A DNA stretch of 64,000 bases, taken from the NCBI GenBank assembly GCA_023390335.1, contig JAEWCZ010000087.1, positions 211,481-275,480 on the forward strand, read 5' to 3'. The stretch is from Bacillota bacterium (GTDB taxonomy: Bacteria; Bacillota; Clostridia; Acetivibrionales; DSM-1351). The position numbers were made by a program, and so were the translations under genes. Numbering within the stretch: position 1 is the stretch's first letter; each line of letters starts with the position of its first letter. This document shows, piece by piece, positions 61,929-64,000 of this stretch. The notes below the pieces were generated by a model that was not told the origin of the DNA, made no database searches, and saw only the letters and a program-made list of their open reading frames with translations.

Positions 61929-64000
61929 TTACCATTTCAGTGCCTGAATCATTTTTTCTGCATAGCGCTTGCCCAAAGTTACTGATGAATCATGTCCGAA
62001 GTGGAGACGGTATTGTGTATCTGCTGGATCTACAACCAATCCGTCAGCAGAAACTACATAGCTATTTGTAATTAATGATGGCAGTTGATTTACCAGTGTA
62101 TTGTGACCTGCACATGGGCCGCTGTAAAGCAGTTCACCTGCAATAAAAGGCACATTCCCCAGATTCAAATCTGTTCTAAGGTCAGTAACTAATGTTTTTA
62201 CCTTTCCAGGCCAACTTGTGTCACCACTATTTGATTCGCCCTGGTGGAAAATAATTCCTTCAATTACTCCGCCTTTTTGCTGAGCAAGTTTTGCACGATT
62301 TATAATCCAACTGTATTTGGTTCCTCCTGACTTCATAAAAGTCTCAATCTTTTCACCGCTTATAGCGCATGGTATTAGCCCGATGGTGTCACCGGAGGGA
62401 ACCTTTTGTATCATAGTCTTTCCGAACCAATCACCAGGTCCGATTGCATCCAGCCAAGAGGCATGAAGTGGAGGACATGCCACATCCCATTGGTCTGTTA
62501 CCCTGCCCAGCGCAGCGTTGTTATCAAAACCCAGTACAAGTACCCGAGGGTCTTCCACCTTATCTGAGGCCTGTGATGCTGCATATCCAGCCATATTGGA
62601 CTGTCCCAGTAATAAGAAACAATGGAATTTAGGTGGGGTAGGTTCAGTAGTCCCTTCTCCAGGGAATTCAATTATAATGCCCAGTAGATATTGCTTCATA
62701 AGTGCGAAGTCAATTGCATTAACTTCACCGTTGGCATCTAAATCCGCAAGCTTTGTATCTTCTATTGTTCCGGAGCCCAGAATATATTTTTTCAACTGTA
62801 GTAAGTCTATGGCATCTATTTGTCCGTCAGAATTTACATCACCCAATTTTGAAGTAGGGTCTCCAGGATCTGTGGAACCTGTGCCAAATTTGAACCAGTT
62901 AAGGTTGACTAAATATCCGCTGTCTCCAACATATTTCAGGTATAAGTCATGTTGACCACTTACACCGCTGACAGCACAGTTTACGTCGGTAAAGGTCTGC
63001 CATCCGCCTGTTCCGCTAACTGCGCAAGTCCCAACCAAGGTTCCGGTTGCACTGTCAAGTCTTATTTCAATCTTGCCTCCGCTGGTGGCACTTGACACTC
63101 TAGCCTGGAAGTTGGTAGCACCACTACCGAAATCTATGCTCTTGTATACGCTGTAATCTCCGTTTTCGGTATAACCTACAGCATCGGTTCCTTCATCACA
63201 GGTTACATTCTGGATTCCTGACTGGTCATTCCATGTCTCAGCTTCTATTTTGTCAAAAGCAGACCTTGGAGTAACAGGTGTGTCAGGACTACCAGTGTAA
63301 TTTCTGATAAGACCCAGATCCCAGACGATTTGCTGGTATTCACCTGACATGTTGTTAGTACCCTGAATAAGGAAATCGACCTTGTTTATGTCGTTTATTT
63401 CCAGTTTTTGATTGTATCCTGCACGTATAAGTTCACCGTGTGATACGTTTGTTGTCCATTTGTCCGAATTGTATTTTGTAAGATTACTCTTTGTTGCCCA
63501 TTTATTGTTGACTAGAGTCCATGGTCCTCCTGCACTTGATGAGGTGAACAGTTCATAGCTTCTGCCATCTATCATGGCTTCAACAAGAAGATAGTATTGA
63601 TTGTCGGCAAGACTTTTGTAAACCGATGCTGCTTCAAAAACATTAGAGCATGCAACAGTTGGTGTGCTCCAGCCCTTATTAGGGAAGTTTGCCAGAGCGG
63701 TTTTTCTCATATACAGTTTTCCTGAACCGTCACTTGGAGTATTGTACATATAAGCGTACTGATCATCACAAATTATGTAATAATCCCATCCCATGTTTCC
63801 AGATACGCCAAAGGATTTAGGCCCGGACCATGAGTTTGGATCATCAGGTGTTGTTGTTGTAGCGTAAGCTGCCCCATAAGTACCATCCTGGTAAACAAGG
63901 TACCATAATTTCTGCGGTTCATAGTAGAACAATTCAGGAGCACAGAAATAGCTTTCTCCTATTTTACTCATATAGGTACGTGGAGCTGTTTTCAACCCAG
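61929..64000 (-). CDS. Cellulosomal bifunctional GH62-CBM6-dockerin-CE6, partial (5' end outside window)
   Basis: The frame is open to the window edge at 64000, so the N-terminus and signal peptide are unseen; about 690 residues are visible. The first ~235 residues are the C-terminal two thirds of a GH62 alpha-L-arabinofuranosidase: CAPELFYYEPQKLWYLVYQDG, GWDYYIICDD, LLVEAMIDGRSYELF and SHGELIRAGYNQ. CBM6 follows (about 250-375), then a dockerin (DVNSDGQIDAID and DLDANGEVNAID). A C-terminal CE6 acetylxylan esterase has Ser in LLLGQSNMAGY, HQGESNSGD and His in LHFGHDS. The dockerin is internal. The enzyme removes arabinose and acetyl groups from xylan at once. The architecture matches a protein I recall from the R. 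cellulolyticum xyl-doc cluster. Confidence 0.92.
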   Translation of the reverse strand, partial: GLKTAPRTYMSKIGESYFCAPELFYYEPQKLWYLVYQDGTYGAAYATTTTPDDPNSWSGPKSFGVSGNMGWDYYIICDDQYAYMYNTPSDGSGKLYMRKTALANFPNKGWSTPTVACSNVFEAASVYKSLADNQYYLLVEAMIDGRSYELFTSSSAGGPWTLVNNKWATKSNLTKYNSDKWTTNVSHGELIRAGYNQKLEINDINKVDFLIQGTNNMSGEYQQIVWDLGLIRNYTGSPDTPVTPRSAFDKIEAETWNDQSGIQNVTCDEGTDAVGYTENGDYSVYKSIDFGSGATNFQARVSSATSGGKIEIRLDSATGTLVGTCAVSGTGGWQTFTDVNCAVSGVSGQHDLYLKYVGDSGYLVNLNWFKFGTGSTDPGDPTSKLGDVNSDGQIDAIDLLQLKKYILGSGTIEDTKLADLDANGEVNAIDFALMKQYLLGIIIEFPGEGTTEPTPPKFHCFLLLGQSNMAGYAASQASDKVEDPRVLVLGFDNNAALGRVTDQWDVACPPLHASWLDAIGPGDWFGKTMIQKVPSGDTIGLIPCAISGEKIETFMKSGGTKYSWIINRAKLAQQKGGVIEGIIFHQGESNSGDTSWPGKVKTLVTDLRTDLNLGNVPFIAGELLYSGPCAGHNTLVNQLPSLITNSYVVSADGLVVDPADTQYRLHFGHDSSVTLGKRYAEKMIQALKW

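Noticed and set aside
882..63000. Plus-strand open frames throughout the window
   Set aside because: Nearly all lie antisense to well-supported minus-strand genes, lack ribosome binding sites and have atypical composition. I regard them as shadows.
61929..63995. TTG at 63995 as the true start of the GH62/CE6 gene
   Set aside because: The frame stays open to the window edge, and the visible sequence begins inside the GH62 domain without a signal peptide, so the gene is simply cut by the window.

Overview
The window looks like the chromosome of an anaerobic, cellulosome-forming, low-GC Firmicute close to Ruminiclostridium (Clostridium) cellulolyticum or papyrosolvens. Evidence: AT-rich DNA, strong GGAGG ribosome binding sites, several secreted enzymes ending in type I dockerins, and GH62-CBM6-dockerin-CE6 and GH95-CBM32-CBM6-dockerin architectures like those I recall from the R. 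cellulolyticum 'xyl-doc' cluster. The species is an inference. Every gene I can support is on the minus strand, so transcription runs from high to low coordinates.

Layout. (1) 1-5.8 kb: methionine salvage (mtnK, partial mtnA) and late cobalamin synthesis (cobQ/cbiP, cbiB, cobD). (2) 6.05-23.55 kb: a co-directional block of about 18 genes that looks like a non-canonical biosynthetic gene cluster. It has a LuxR-type regulator (apparently frameshifted), a three-gene ABC-2 exporter, a membrane-anchored 5'-nucleotidase-like phosphatase, two stand-alone acyl carrier proteins, a divergent AMP-ligase-like protein, a cysteine-desulfurase-like enzyme with a DUF3343 protein, a nucleotidyltransferase-fold protein, a two-subunit fumarase-like hydro-lyase, a thymidylate-kinase-like P-loop protein, a Sua5/YrdC-like protein, an alpha/beta hydrolase and three papain-fold (BtrH-N/C39-like) proteins. 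There is no NRPS or PKS module. A hairpin and T-run terminator lies downstream. This is the best candidate for an undescribed system. (3) 23.8-41.0 kb: uptake and cytoplasmic breakdown of arabinoxylan-type oligosaccharides: unassigned six-hairpin glycosidase, esterase, GH39, GH43, small zinc-ribbon protein, GH51, GH43, a CUT1 ABC importer (two permeases and a lipoprotein) and a YesM/YesN-type two-component system. (4) 41.2-64 kb: cellulosomal enzymes: GH9 cellulase, PL11, CE8 and PL10 pectinolytic enzymes, GH30 xylanase, GH95 fucosidase and a GH62/CE6 bifunctional enzyme cut by the window edge. Two interruptions occur: a two-gene ABC exporter flanked by two copies of a foldback repeat, and a thioredoxin/CcdA-like trio.

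How it fits together: extracellular dockerin enzymes would cut xylan, pectin and side chains; the ABC importer, controlled by the adjacent two-component system, would take up the oligomers; the cytosolic GH39/GH43/GH51/esterase set would finish them. The biosynthetic block next door is functionally separate and appears to make, export and perhaps extracellularly activate a small molecule assembled on carrier proteins.

I saw no tRNA, rRNA, CRISPR array, transposase gene or recognisable riboswitch. Domain calls come from reading motifs, not from database searches.
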